Source of the DNA: Rhizobiales bacterium TNE-4
Lineage (GTDB): Bacteria; Pseudomonadota; Alphaproteobacteria; Rhizobiales; Beijerinckiaceae
NCBI GenBank assembly: GCA_019083985.1
Contig: JAHRCV010000002.1
Location: forward strand, 372,001-436,000
DNA: 64,000 nt
Reading direction: 5' to 3'
A model generated the notes under the pieces. It saw nothing but the letters and a program-made list of their open reading frames with translations, was not told the DNA's origin and searched no databases. Below, piece after piece: positions 55,312 through 64,000 of this stretch (the first letter of the stretch is position 1; every line of letters starts with the position of its first letter). Both the position numbers and the translations under genes were made by a program.

Positions 55312-55695
55312 TCACACCACCGCGAGCTTCACGGGTTTGTCGAGCACTTGCAGCACGCGGGCGAGCTCATGCCCGCGCTTGAGGATGAGCCCCGTCACGG
55401 CGATGACGGCATAGGCACCCTGTTTGCGGGCGAGCTTGGGGTTCTTCTCGATGCGGTAGAGCGGATGTTCATTCGACCGGCGATAGACCGAGAACACCGC
55501 CTTCTCCTTGCCGAAATCCATCGCATAATCGCGCCATTCGCCTGAGGCGACCATGCGGCCATAGAGATTGAAGATCTCGCGCAATTCATGCCGGTCAAAG
55601 GCAATGGTGGCGGGCACTGGCGCGGTGGTTGGCACGGGCTGCGAGGCTACGGGCCGCAAACCAGGGTGGGCCGTCGGGCTATCGCTCTCGCTCAT
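55312..55695 (-). CDS. DUF2794 family protein
   Basis: A 127-residue alphaproteobacterial protein of unknown function. After a Pro/Ala-rich start (about 1-32) comes the conserved domain: AFDRHELREIFNLYGRMVAS near 33, WRDYAMDFGKEKAVFSVYRR near 56, EHPLYRIEKNPKLARKQGAY and ILKRGHELARVLQVLDKP. The ATG at 55695 starts MSESDSP; the frame goes 29 codons further but into the intergenic region. Gene ends meet back to back with the GNAT gene. Confidence 0.88.
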   Translation of the reverse strand: MSESDSPTAHPGLRPVASQPVPTTAPVPATIAFDRHELREIFNLYGRMVASGEWRDYAMDFGKEKAVFSVYRRSNEHPLYRIEKNPKLARKQGAYAVIAVTGLILKRGHELARVLQVLDKPVKLAVV

Positions 55696-55789
55696 CGGGG
55701 CTCCGGGGTCGCACCGCTCATCAGGGGATGATGACCCCCGTTCCCGGATCGGGCAAGGGCGAAGCGATCCTGCCGCAACCATACCCCGG

Positions 55790-55980
55790 CTTTTTCACGA
55801 TTTTGCCGCAAGCTGGCCCATGCGGGGCCTTGATCTGAGGCGAAACTCTCTTCGTTGCCTGAGGGTCCGGTCCGTCTGACGGATGTTTCAGCCCCCCAGC
55901 CCCCCGAAGGATGGTCCGGACCCGTCCCTCCAAATACAGCAACCCCTTTATGGGCCGGCGCGAGCCGGCCCTTTTTCTTT
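55790..55980 (+). ncRNA. Candidate small RNA upstream of htpG
   Basis: No upstream plus-strand gene reads into the terminator at 55952-55980, so an RNA starting in this gap is implied. Possible stems: GGCCC-ATGC-GGGCC near 55813; GGCGAA with TTCG-TTGCC near 55841-55862; an 8-base stem GGGTCCGG (55863-55870) with CCGGACCC (55916-55923), enclosing the hairpin TCCGT-CTG-ACGGA (55871-55883) and a C-rich loop. I match it to no known RNA family, and its 5' end is not defined. Confidence 0.4.
55952..55980 (+). terminator. Strong terminator ahead of htpG
   Basis: GGGCCGGC-GCGA-GCCGGCCC followed by TTTTTCTTT. The only plus-strand gene upstream ends at 55311, over 600 bases away, with a minus-strand gene between. 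Confidence 0.88.
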
Positions 55981-56005
55981 GCCAGCCGCCTGCGTTTGAA
56001 CCGCC

Positions 56006-56034
56006 CTTGAAACTCGCCGCTGCGCTTTCGATAT
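56006..56034 (+). promoter_or_regulatory. Heat-shock (RpoH-type) promoter of htpG
   Basis: CTTGAA (56006-56011), 17-base spacer, then CGATAT (56029-56034), 35 bases before the htpG start. The -35 element matches the alphaproteobacterial RpoH consensus CTTGAA exactly and the -10 element fairly (CNTATNT type). htpG is a standard heat-shock gene. Confidence 0.6.
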
Positions 56035-56068
56035 CCGGACCGTCTCAACCAACAAGAAGACGGACCCC

Positions 56069-57946
56069 ATGACGGATACGATGACTGCCGAACGCCGCTC
56101 TTTTGACGCCGACGTCGCCCGCCTCCTCCATATGATGGTCCACTCGGTCTATTCGGACCGTGATGTGGCCCTGCGCGAGCTCGTCGCCAACGGGGCCGAC
56201 GCCTGCGAAAAGCTGCGCACCCTCGCCCTCTCCGACCAATCACTTTATGGCGACGATGCACAACTTGGCGTGACAGTCCGCATTGATACCGACGCAGGCC
56301 GCCTGATCGTCGAAGACAATGGCATCGGCATGACGCGCGACGAAATGATCGACGCGCTTGGCACCATCGCCCGCTCAGGCACGCGCCATTTCCTCGACGC
56401 CAATGCCGAGACGGACGCCGCGAAAAATCTCATCGGGCAATTCGGTGTTGGCTTTTATGCAGCCTTCATGATTGCCGATCGCGTCGACGTGACGAGCCGC
56501 AAGGCTGGCACGCCAGACGCCTTCACATGGTCATCCGATGGTAAGGGCGAATTCACCGTCGAACCCGCGGGCGACAATGCGCCTTTGCGCGGCACCCGCG
56601 TCTCGCTTCACATCAATGCGGATGCCAAAGATTTCCTCGATCCGTTCCATGTCGGCCGCGTGCTGCGCAATTATGCGAGCGCCATTCCGGTTGCCGTGAC
56701 ACTCATTCCCAAACCCGATGCCGAGCCGGAAAAGATTGCCGATGGCGCCGTGATCTGGGCGAAGCCGAAATCCGAAGTGAGTGAGGAAGATTACACCTCT
56801 TTCTATCGCAGCCTCGCCTTCGGTTTCGACGATCCGGCGCTGACACTGCATTGGCGTGCCGAAGGTCGGCATGAGTACACCGTGCTCGCCTTTGTGCCGG
56901 GCGCGCGGCCGATGAATTTGTTCAACCCGGATCGTCAGGGACGGATGAAACTCTATGTCCGCCGCATGTTCATCGCCGACGATGTTGAGCTAACACCGGG
57001 CTGGCTGCGCTTTGTGACCGGCATTGTCGACAGTGCCGATCTGCCGCTCAACCTCTCGCGCGAAATGATCCAGACAAGCCCGATTCTCGCCGCGATCAAG
57101 AATGGCGTCACGAACCGCGTTCTCTCCGATCTCGAAAAGACGGCGCAAAACGACGCCGAAAAATACAAGGGCATTTGGGACAATTTTGGTCCGGTGCTCA
57201 AAGAAGGCCTCTATGAAGCACCCGAAAAGCGCGATCAGCTCTTTGAGCTGTGCCGCTTTGCGACATCCACGCATCCGGATGGCGGCCGCACCTTGAAAGA
57301 TTACATCGCCGCGCTGCGCCCAAACCAGACGGCGATTTATTACCTCGTTGGTGATGATCTGGAGCGCTTGAAAAAGAGCCCGCATCTCGAAGGGTTCCGC
57401 GCACGTGGCATTGAAGTGCTCCTTCTGCCTGATCCTGTCGATGCTTTCTGGGTCAACACCGCTGTCGGCTATGAGGGCAAGCCGTTCAAATCTGTCACGC
57501 AAGGCGCTGCCGATATCGACAGCGTGCCAGTGGCTGAAGGGGAAGCGGCTTCGACCGAAGTGGATGCGCAAACGGCAACCTTGTTTGCGCATTTCAAGGA
57601 TGTCCTCGCAAACGAGGCGGCCGATGTCCGCGGCTCAACCCGTTTGGCCTCAAGCCTCGCCTGTCTCGTGGCGGGCGCCAGCGGACCCGACCGGCGACTG
57701 GAAAAAATCCTCGCCTCGCATGGCCAATTGCCGGAAGCCGCAAAACCTGTGCTTGAGATCAACCCGGGCCATCCGCTGGTTGCCCAATTGGCCAAGCGCT
57801 TTGTCGCGCATGAAGACCGCAGCTTGATCGACGATGCCGCACATCTGATTTTCGATAGCGCACGTGCCGCCGATGGCGAGGCGCCGAAAGATCCATCGGA
57901 TTTCACGGCACGACTGGCGCGCATCCTCGAAAAGGCCTTCGTCTAA
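56069..57946 (+). CDS. htpG: Hsp90-family chaperone HtpG
   Basis: A 625-residue Hsp90. The N-terminal GHKL ATPase has ALRELVANGADACEKLR near 31-47 (usual form SNASDA; the key Asn and Asp are kept), VEDNGIGMTRDEMIDALGTI near 87, GQFGVGFYAAFMIADRV near 121, and middle-domain sequences LPLNLSREMIQTSP and LYVRRMFIADD. The C-terminal dimerisation domain ends at about 620. Single gene with its own candidate RpoH promoter and terminator. Confidence 0.96.
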   Translation: MTDTMTAERRSFDADVARLLHMMVHSVYSDRDVALRELVANGADACEKLRTLALSDQSLYGDDAQLGVTVRIDTDAGRLIVEDNGIGMTRDEMIDALGTIARSGTRHFLDANAETDAAKNLIGQFGVGFYAAFMIADRVDVTSRKAGTPDAFTWSSDGKGEFTVEPAGDNAPLRGTRVSLHINADAKDFLDPFHVGRVLRNYASAIPVAVTLIPKPDAEPEKIADGAVIWAKPKSEVSEEDYTSFYRSLAFGFDDPALTLHWRAEGRHEYTVLAFVPGARPMNLFNPDRQGRMKLYVRRMFIADDVELTPGWLRFVTGIVDSADLPLNLSREMIQTSPILAAIKNGVTNRVLSDLEKTAQNDAEKYKGIWDNFGPVLKEGLYEAPEKRDQLFELCRFATSTHPDGGRTLKDYIAALRPNQTAIYYLVGDDLERLKKSPHLEGFRARGIEVLLLPDPVDAFWVNTAVGYEGKPFKSVTQGAADIDSVPVAEGEAASTEVDAQTATLFAHFKDVLANEAADVRGSTRLASSLACLVAGASGPDRRLEKILASHGQLPEAAKPVLEINPGHPLVAQLAKRFVAHEDRSLIDDAAHLIFDSARAADGEAPKDPSDFTARLARILEKAFV

Positions 57947-57950
57947 GATC

Positions 57951-57979
57951 AGAAAGCCGCCCCAAAGGGCGGCTTTTTC
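57951..57979. terminator. Bidirectional terminator between htpG and the AhpD-like gene
   Basis: AAAGCCGCCC-CAAA-GGGCGGCTTT followed by TTCAT on the plus strand, and ending TTTCTGATC on the minus strand. It sits between two converging stops only 36 bases apart. Confidence 0.85.
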
Positions 57980-57982
57980 ATA

Positions 57983-58645
57983 TCAGCGACCATCGCTGTG
58001 ATATTCGACATTGGGTCGCATATCGAGCGCGGATGACAACCGGTTCGACATGTTGAAAAAGGCTGCCACGGCAGCAATGTCCCAAATGTCGCGCTCGGAA
58101 AATCCTGCCTTGCGTAGCGCATCGCGATCATCCTCGACGATCTCGGCGGATGCGCGCGTCATCTTCGTTGCGAAGGTCAACATGGCGCGATGGCGTTTCG
58201 ACAATTTCGCCGCACGCCAATTCATCACCAGCAATTCACCGAGCACAGGATCACCCGACAGAACGCGGACCGCAGCACCATGGGAGGCGAGACAGTAGAA
58301 ACATCTATTCTCCGCCGAGACAGCGACCGCGATCATTTCACGCTCAAGTTTGGACAGGCCCGAAGGGGCAAGCATGAGATCATTATACATGCCAGCAAAG
58401 GCTTCGAGCTTCGCCATGTCATGGGCATAGGCGAGTAATACGTTTGGCACATAGCCGATCTTCTCGCGGCACTTCTCGAAATAGGCGGCAATGCCTGGCG
58501 TCAATTCCGCCTGCGACAAATTGAGCGCCATCACGGGCGGCGGCCCATCCTGGCGGGCCGGCATCTCGCCGACCTGTTTGGCTTTATCCTTTGCCTTGCC
58601 CTTAACCTTCTTCGTGCTCTCTTTGGCCGCTTTCGCTTTTGCCAT
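57983..58645 (-). CDS. AhpD-like/carboxymuconolactone decarboxylase-family peroxidase-related protein
   Basis: A 220-residue protein. The first 30 residues are a Lys/Ala-rich tail (MAKAKAAKESTKKVKGKAKD), unusual for this family. The AhpD-like core has NRCFYCLASHGAAVRVLSGD near 115 with the CxxC redox pair and downstream histidine, and YVPNVLLAYAHDMAKLEAF near 70. Such proteins are often annotated as peroxidase-related and may act in alkylperoxide reduction. I chose the ATG at 58645, which has AGGGAG ahead; a frame open to 59191 overlaps the glutamate dehydrogenase and is not real. Confidence 0.88.
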   Translation of the reverse strand: MAKAKAAKESTKKVKGKAKDKAKQVGEMPARQDGPPPVMALNLSQAELTPGIAAYFEKCREKIGYVPNVLLAYAHDMAKLEAFAGMYNDLMLAPSGLSKLEREMIAVAVSAENRCFYCLASHGAAVRVLSGDPVLGELLVMNWRAAKLSKRHRAMLTFATKMTRASAEIVEDDRDALRKAGFSERDIWDIAAVAAFFNMSNRLSSALDMRPNVEYHSDGR

Positions 58646-58718
58646 GGTCATCTCCCTGTCGATCTCGAAAGACAGAGTGAGGCTCTGGCTTTCATATGGG
58701 AAGCCTGTAATTTGACGG

Positions 58719-61700
58719 ATGAACTGGACGGGGATTGGCCGGATGCGACAGGAAACCGACCACACTGCACTGCAAGAGGCAATCCGCCTCCTTGAACAGA
58801 AAAGCGATGCCCCGGCCGATCTGGTGAGCCTCCTTCTGGCCCGCCTGACACCCGATGATGTGCGCCTGTTTGACGGCGAAAGCTTTGCCATCATTGCCGA
58901 AGGCGCATGGCAGGCTTTGAACGAACCGCGCCCCGGCGGCAGCACCACGATCCGCCTCGATGACCGCCAATTACGGATGGCGGGCCATGTGCGAGATGTG
59001 ACCCTTTTGCAGATCATCAACGACAACAAGCCCTTCCTGCTCGATTCTACTTTGGCCGAGCTCGAAACCGGCGGACGCGAGCCACTCTTCGTCATCCATC
59101 CTATTCTGGGCGTTGAACGCAATAGCGCAGGCGCATTCGTACGCCTCGCCGCTGAGAATTCTGGTGTTGCCGGCACCAAACGCGAGAGCATGATCGAGAT
59201 CGTGCTCGACCGGCTCGACGATCCCGGTCAACGTGCCGACCTTGTCCGCTCGCTTGAACGCGTATTCGGTGCCGTCAACGCTGCTGTCCGCGATTGGAGC
59301 GCGATGCGCACGCGTATTGCTGAGGCGGTGCGGGCGTGGCGTGACGATCCACCACCGATCGAACCGGGCGAACTTGCCGAAGCCGAAGCCTTTCTCGATT
59401 GGATGCTGGCTGACCATTTTACCATTCTCGGCGTGCGTGAATATCGCATTCCGTCTGGCGATGTTGCCGCCGATCCCGTCGAAGGGACTGGCCTCGGCAT
59501 TCTCGCCGACCCATCGCTTAACGTGTTGCGCAAGGGTCGCGAACTTGTCGCCATCACGCCGGAAGTGCGCGCCTTCCTTGCCGAACCTGTTCCGCTCATC
59601 ATTGCGAAAGCGAGCGTCAAATCGCTCGTCCATCGCCGCGTGCATATGGATTATGTCGGCGTCAAACTCTTTGCGAGCGACGGCTCTGTCACGGGCGAAT
59701 TACGGGTCATTGGGCTTTTCACATCCTCCGCCTATACGGACACGGTGGATGAAATTCCTGTGATCCGCCGCAAAGCCGCTCACGTGATCCGCGATACAGG
59801 CGTTGATCGCGCCAGCTATTCGGGCCGTGCGCTGCGCAATATCCTTGAATTCTATCCGCGCGACGAATTGTTTCAGATCGACGTGCCGACGCTCAGCGCG
59901 TTCTCCCAAGACATCATGTCGCTTTATGAGCGACCACGCGTGATGGCATTACCGCGCGTCGATCGTTTTGATCGGTTCGTGTCAATTCTGATCTTCATCC
60001 TGAAAGATCATGACGATACACGCATCCGTGAAAAGATCGCCGCCATGCTGGCGCGGCTTTATCAAGGTCGCGTCTCCGCTGTTCACCCCGCCTATCCCGA
60101 GGGGCCGCTCGCACGCATTCACATCATCATCGGTCGCGATGAAGGCACGACGCCCGAGATTACGCGCCCTCAGATCGAGGAAGCGATCACATCAATCGTG
60201 CGCAGCTGGGCGGATTCATTGCGCATCGAATTGGACCGGCAATATCCAGGCTCCAAAGCCCGCGCCCTGTCGCAACGCTGGGGTCATGCCTTTTCCATGG
60301 CCTATCGCGAAGCCTTCGGGGCTGAACATGCGGTCGCCGATATCGCCATCCTTGAGCACTTAAGCGATGCGCATCCGCGCGCCGCGCGCTTCGAACGGCG
60401 TGATGGCGATGCACCTGCGCGCGCCAATCTGCAGGTCTATGTGCGCGGCGATGCGCTCCCCCTCTCCGACCGCGTCCCGCCGCTTGAAGCCATGGGCTTC
60501 CGCGTGATGAGTGAGCGCACATACCGCATTCTCCCAGAAGGTGAACGCGGCATCCGGATCTGGCTGCACGACATGTTGCTCGAGCGCGCAAGCAATGGCG
60601 CGATCGATGTGAAGAGCCTTAAACCGAAAATCGAATCGCTGCTCTCAGCGCTCGGTACCGCACAGGCTGAGAGCGACCGCTTCAATACACTCACCCTGGA
60701 GGCTGGCTTAGGCTGGCGCGAAATTGCCGCCTTACGCACGCTGTCCCGCTATTTGCAGCAAGCACGCGTTCCGTTCAGCCAAGATTATATGGCAGCGACA
60801 TTGGTCGCCCATCCGCATATCGCAAAATTGCTTGTGGCCTTGTTCCACGCGCGCTTCGATCCGCGCAACAGCGAGGCCTCACGCCACGAGAGGCAGGCCG
60901 CCATTCGTACCGAACTTGAAGCGGCCCTCGAAGACATTACAAGCCTTGATGAAGATCGCATCATCCGCCGCTTCATCAATCTCATCGAAGCGGCCTTGCG
61001 TACCAATTTCTACCAATTGGGCCCCGATGGCCAGCCACGTCCGGCCATCGCTTTCAAATTCGATTCCTACAAGATCGACAATCTCCCGCTGCCGCGGCCT
61101 TATGTTGAAATCTTCGTGCATTCCCCCCGCGTGGAAGGGGTCCATTTGCGGTTCGGTCCTGTGGCGCGTGGCGGCTTGCGCTGGTCCGATCGGCAGCAGG
61201 ATTTCCGCACCGAAGTGCTGGGGCTTGTGAAAGCGCAACAAGTCAAAAATGCCGTGATCGTGCCTGTGGGGGCGAAGGGTGGTTTCTATCCGAAGAAATT
61301 ACCGCCCGCCTCAGACCGGCAAGCCTTCATGGACGAAGGCATCGCCGCCTATCAATTATTTGTCGGCACCATGCTGGATCTCACGGACAATTTGGTAAGC
61401 GGCACGATCGTTCCGCCTGCCGATACGGTGCGGCATGATGGCGATGATCCCTATCTCGTCGTGGCTGCCGACAAGGGTACGGCGACATTTTCTGACATCG
61501 CCAATGGCCTGTCGCAGGCCCATGATTTCTGGCTCGATGACGCGTTCGCCTCCGGTGGCTCGCAGGGCTATGACCATAAGAAAATGGGCATCACGGCGCG
61601 TGGCGCATGGGAGGCAGTGAAGCGTCATTTCCGTGAATTGGACCGCGATATTCAAACGACACCCTTCACCGTCTGTGGCGTTGGCGATATGTCAGGCGAT

Positions 61701-63542
61701 GTGTTTGGCAATGGCATGTTGCTGTCACACGCGACGCAGCTTATCGCCGCCTTTGATCATCGCGATATCTTCATTGATCCCAATCCGGATGCAGAGAAAG
61801 CGTGGGCGGAACGTAAGCGTCTCTTCGATCTGCCGCGCTCATCTTGGCAGGACTACGACAAGACACTGATCTCACAAGGCGGCGGTGTATTTTCCCGAGG
61901 CGCCAAGAAAATTCCACTTTCAGACGAAATGCGTGCTCTGTTTGGTGTCACGGCGACGGAAATGACACCGGTCGAACTGATGCGCACGATTCTCACCGCA
62001 AAAGTCGACCTCCTCTGGTTTGGTGGTATTGGCACCTATCTCCGCGCGACAACAGAAACAGACGAGGACGCGCGCGACCGCGCTAATGACGCGATCCGGA
62101 TCACGGGATCCGAGGTACGCGCCGCCGTGATCGGCGAAGGTGCGAATCTAGGTTGTACGCAATTGGGCCGTATCGAAGCCGCGATGCGCGGCGTGCGGCT
62201 CAATACCGATGCCATCGACAATTCCGCCGGCGTGAACACATCCGACGTTGAGGTGAATATCAAGATCGCACTGGCCTCGGCTATTCGTGATGGCCGGCTT
62301 GATACTGAACGCCGCAATGCATTGCTGGCCGCGATGACAGATGAGGTCGCTCATCTTGTTTTGCGAAACAATGAAACGCAGACCCTAGCACTGTCATTGG
62401 CGCAACGCCGTGGCACCGAAGATATGGCGTTTGCACGCCGCCTCATGCAGGTGCTCGAAACAGCAGGGCGGCTTGATCGGAATGTCGAGTATCTGCCTGA
62501 TGACGCCCGCCTGACAGAACGGGAAACACGCGGCGAAGGACTGACCCGGCCTGAAATCGCGGTCCTGCTGGCCTACGCAAAAATGGCTTTCAAAGATGCG
62601 CTTCTGAAAAGTGAGGCGCTCGACAACCCCGCTTTTGAAGGCGAGCTTTTCGCCTATTTCCCGCAGGATATGCGTGTCGCCTATGCGCAGGACATCAACA
62701 CTCACCGCCTGCGCCGCGACATCATCGCAACACGAATTGCCAATGCGCTGATCGATCGAGGTGGCCCCACCGCAACCTTGCGCCTGATCGAACGGACCGG
62801 TGCGGATGCCGGCTCCGTCGCACTTGCCTATCTTGCGGCGCGCGACAGTTTCAACCTTGATGCGCTCATTGCCGCTATCGACGCGCTTAACAATCAGATT
62901 CCTGGCGTCGTCCAGAACGATCTTTATGGCCGTGTGCAGGATGCCTTGCTCGGACGCATGTTGTGGTTCGTCCGCAATATTGACTGGCTGCATAGCGATG
63001 CCGCAAGCGTCATCACTCGTTTCCGTCATGCGATCGCGGATGTGAAGGCGTCGCTCGATCCCGCACGTCTTGCGTCACTCGCAGCCCCCCTTCTCGCCCA
63101 AGGCGTGCCCGCTCCACTCGCGAAAGATCTCGTTGCCCTGCACGATTTACGCGCGGCGCAAGACCTGATCCTGATCGCTGAGCAGACAGGCAAGCCGATT
63201 GGCGGCATTCTCGCCAATCACGCAGCTGTTGGTGAACGCTTCGGCATTGCCAATCTGATTGAAGCAGCGGGCGGCATTCCCGCACTTGATTATTATGATC
63301 GCCTGGCGCTCGACCGTGCCATCGACATGATCGACAGTGCGCATCGAACAGTCACAAAGGCGATCACGATGGAGATGGGCGCAGGCGACAGCGCCCTCGA
63401 TGCATGGATTACCCACCGCGGTGATACGGCCATTCGCTTCCCAGCCACCATCGCGCAGCTTTTGCAGGGCGGCGTGACGCTCTCGAAAATGACGATTGCC
63501 TCAGGCCTGCTCGACGATCTTGTGCAGGGACCCGGAACGTAA
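58719..63542 (+). CDS. NAD-dependent glutamate dehydrogenase, large (about 180 kDa) type
   Basis: A 1607-residue catabolic glutamate dehydrogenase (L_180 class) that converts glutamate to 2-oxoglutarate and ammonia with NAD+. The N-terminal half (to about 700) carries ACT-like regulatory regions. The catalytic core includes RFGPVARGGLRWSDRQQDFR near 810, VIVPVGAKGGFYPKKLP with the substrate lysine near 850, and VCGVGDMSGDVFGNGMLLSH in the NAD domain near 990. A second start at 58743 is possible. It is one of the largest genes here and sits alone after a divergent promoter shared with the AhpD-like gene. Confidence 0.95.
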   Translation: MNWTGIGRMRQETDHTALQEAIRLLEQKSDAPADLVSLLLARLTPDDVRLFDGESFAIIAEGAWQALNEPRPGGSTTIRLDDRQLRMAGHVRDVTLLQIINDNKPFLLDSTLAELETGGREPLFVIHPILGVERNSAGAFVRLAAENSGVAGTKRESMIEIVLDRLDDPGQRADLVRSLERVFGAVNAAVRDWSAMRTRIAEAVRAWRDDPPPIEPGELAEAEAFLDWMLADHFTILGVREYRIPSGDVAADPVEGTGLGILADPSLNVLRKGRELVAITPEVRAFLAEPVPLIIAKASVKSLVHRRVHMDYVGVKLFASDGSVTGELRVIGLFTSSAYTDTVDEIPVIRRKAAHVIRDTGVDRASYSGRALRNILEFYPRDELFQIDVPTLSAFSQDIMSLYERPRVMALPRVDRFDRFVSILIFILKDHDDTRIREKIAAMLARLYQGRVSAVHPAYPEGPLARIHIIIGRDEGTTPEITRPQIEEAITSIVRSWADSLRIELDRQYPGSKARALSQRWGHAFSMAYREAFGAEHAVADIAILEHLSDAHPRAARFERRDGDAPARANLQVYVRGDALPLSDRVPPLEAMGFRVMSERTYRILPEGERGIRIWLHDMLLERASNGAIDVKSLKPKIESLLSALGTAQAESDRFNTLTLEAGLGWREIAALRTLSRYLQQARVPFSQDYMAATLVAHPHIAKLLVALFHARFDPRNSEASRHERQAAIRTELEAALEDITSLDEDRIIRRFINLIEAALRTNFYQLGPDGQPRPAIAFKFDSYKIDNLPLPRPYVEIFVHSPRVEGVHLRFGPVARGGLRWSDRQQDFRTEVLGLVKAQQVKNAVIVPVGAKGGFYPKKLPPASDRQAFMDEGIAAYQLFVGTMLDLTDNLVSGTIVPPADTVRHDGDDPYLVVAADKGTATFSDIANGLSQAHDFWLDDAFASGGSQGYDHKKMGITARGAWEAVKRHFRELDRDIQTTPFTVCGVGDMSGDVFGNGMLLSHATQLIAAFDHRDIFIDPNPDAEKAWAERKRLFDLPRSSWQDYDKTLISQGGGVFSRGAKKIPLSDEMRALFGVTATEMTPVELMRTILTAKVDLLWFGGIGTYLRATTETDEDARDRANDAIRITGSEVRAAVIGEGANLGCTQLGRIEAAMRGVRLNTDAIDNSAGVNTSDVEVNIKIALASAIRDGRLDTERRNALLAAMTDEVAHLVLRNNETQTLALSLAQRRGTEDMAFARRLMQVLETAGRLDRNVEYLPDDARLTERETRGEGLTRPEIAVLLAYAKMAFKDALLKSEALDNPAFEGELFAYFPQDMRVAYAQDINTHRLRRDIIATRIANALIDRGGPTATLRLIERTGADAGSVALAYLAARDSFNLDALIAAIDALNNQIPGVVQNDLYGRVQDALLGRMLWFVRNIDWLHSDAASVITRFRHAIADVKASLDPARLASLAAPLLAQGVPAPLAKDLVALHDLRAAQDLILIAEQTGKPIGGILANHAAVGERFGIANLIEAAGGIPALDYYDRLALDRAIDMIDSAHRTVTKAITMEMGAGDSALDAWITHRGDTAIRFPATIAQLLQGGVTLSKMTIASGLLDDLVQGPGT

Positions 63543-63545
63543 GCG

Positions 63546-64000
63546 TCAGTTCGTGAGCCCCACGGAAGCGAGCGCCTGAGCCTGCCTCTGCCCGACCTTG
63601 TCGGCTGAGAAATTTTCGATCGCCTCATTGAACAGGCGATAGAAATTGAGCCGTGCGTCAAGATGCAGGAACACGGCGCCAAGGCCGATGGCCGCGCGAT
63701 CCATGAACACAAATTCCTGGGGGATCGTTACCGGGCCTTTTTCTTTCAGCGCCTGATGCACACGGAAGGCTTCGCGCCGCCCATATTCGGATGGCGCGAC
63801 ACCATCCGCAATCGTCCGCACGCGATCATCCAATAGCGGCCCATAGATGAAACGCGCCCAAATGTTCAGAACTTCGACAAGGCCGCGATTGAGCCCCTTG
63901 AAGCCCCACGTCTCATAGGCATGCACGGTCCGATCGAAATCATCATGCAGGAGCGCAGTGTAGAGCTCGACGACACCGGCCACAAAACTCTGTGGGAAGA
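63546..64000 (-). CDS. ABC1/UbiB kinase-like protein, C-terminal part (5' end outside window)
   Basis: The frame stays open to the window edge (reading FPQSFVAGVVELY across 63981), so the N-terminus is missing. About 150 residues are visible. They match the C-terminus of AarF/UbiB-type atypical kinases: GVVELYTALLHDDFDRTVHA, RFIYGPLLDDRVRTIADG, EAFRVHQALKEKGPVTIPQE, FVFMDRAAIGLGAVFLHLD, and NFYRLFNEAIENF. The family is needed for ubiquinone synthesis or transport. The usual catalytic Lys-Asp region lies outside. Stop is three bases after the glutamate dehydrogenase stop. Confidence 0.85.
   Translation of the reverse strand, partial: FPQSFVAGVVELYTALLHDDFDRTVHAYETWGFKGLNRGLVEVLNIWARFIYGPLLDDRVRTIADGVAPSEYGRREAFRVHQALKEKGPVTIPQEFVFMDRAAIGLGAVFLHLDARLNFYRLFNEAIENFSADKVGQRQAQALASVGLTN

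Larger units (their letters stand above)
55696..56068. other. 373-base intergenic region with structured RNA candidate and htpG promoter
   Basis: No protein gene is visible. It holds the DUF2794 promoter side, a block of stem-loops ending in a plus-strand terminator (55790-55980), and the htpG promoter (56006-56034). Confidence 0.7.

Noticed and set aside
58646-59191. Long N-terminal extension of the AhpD-like protein
   Set aside because: It would lie antisense over the start of the glutamate dehydrogenase; a good ribosome site supports the start at 58645.

Overview
The window is a densely coded, GC-rich chromosomal segment from an alphaproteobacterium, most likely of the order Hyphomicrobiales (Rhizobiales). 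The evidence is the gene families and gene order: IalB-type protein, DUF2794 and DUF4167 proteins, the roughly 1600-residue NAD-glutamate dehydrogenase, the run lysC-ptsP-prfA-prmC-DUF4167-clpB, and the linkage ruvCAB-ybgC-tolQRAB. Seven two-part palindromic repeats lie between genes. I see no rRNA, tRNA, insertion sequence, integrase or CRISPR array.

Layout. 1-11.3 kb: the end of an Ala/Pro/Lys-rich protein, a DMT exporter, a CobW-type GTPase, two AMP-forming acyl-CoA synthetases, a compact thpR-phhB-dgkA operon, an HSD10-like dehydrogenase, a DUF1232 protein, an ECF sigma factor coupled to a quinone reductase, and an IalB protein. 11.3-23 kb: rlmN, then on the minus strand the envelope and recombination block (ruvC, a PaiB-like gene, ruvA, ruvB, ybgC, tolQ, tolR, tolA, tolB), preceded by yebC, a YmdB phosphodiesterase and 5-formyl-THF cyclo-ligase. 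23-30.7 kb: prpE, a small AT-richer cassette of two unknown overlapping genes bracketed by two same-orientation repeats, leuB, an anchored protein, a GNAT enzyme and asd.

30.7-37.2 kb: a surface or secretion cluster. It holds a MotA-like stator protein with a long coiled tail, a MotB-like partner, a LapB-type type I secretion ABC transporter and a divergent HlyD-family adaptor. Two promoter regions inside it share the palindrome TAACGTTA. 37.2-47 kb: clpB, DUF4167, prmC, prfA, ptsP and lysC on the minus strand, then ubiG. 48-56 kb: a Tas-like aldo-keto reductase, the tesA/ybbA/ybbP module, a BI-1 family protein, two divergent GNAT genes and a DUF2794 protein. 56-64 kb: a structured intergenic region ending in a terminator (candidate small RNA), htpG behind a heat-shock-type promoter, an AhpD-like protein, the large NAD-glutamate dehydrogenase, and the C-terminal end of an ABC1/UbiB kinase-family protein.

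Most genes are core metabolism and housekeeping. The least explained parts are the tailed-stator plus type I secretion cluster, the repeat-bracketed gene pair at 25.4-26.3 kb, the two-family repeat system with matched arm changes, and the structured RNA candidate before htpG.
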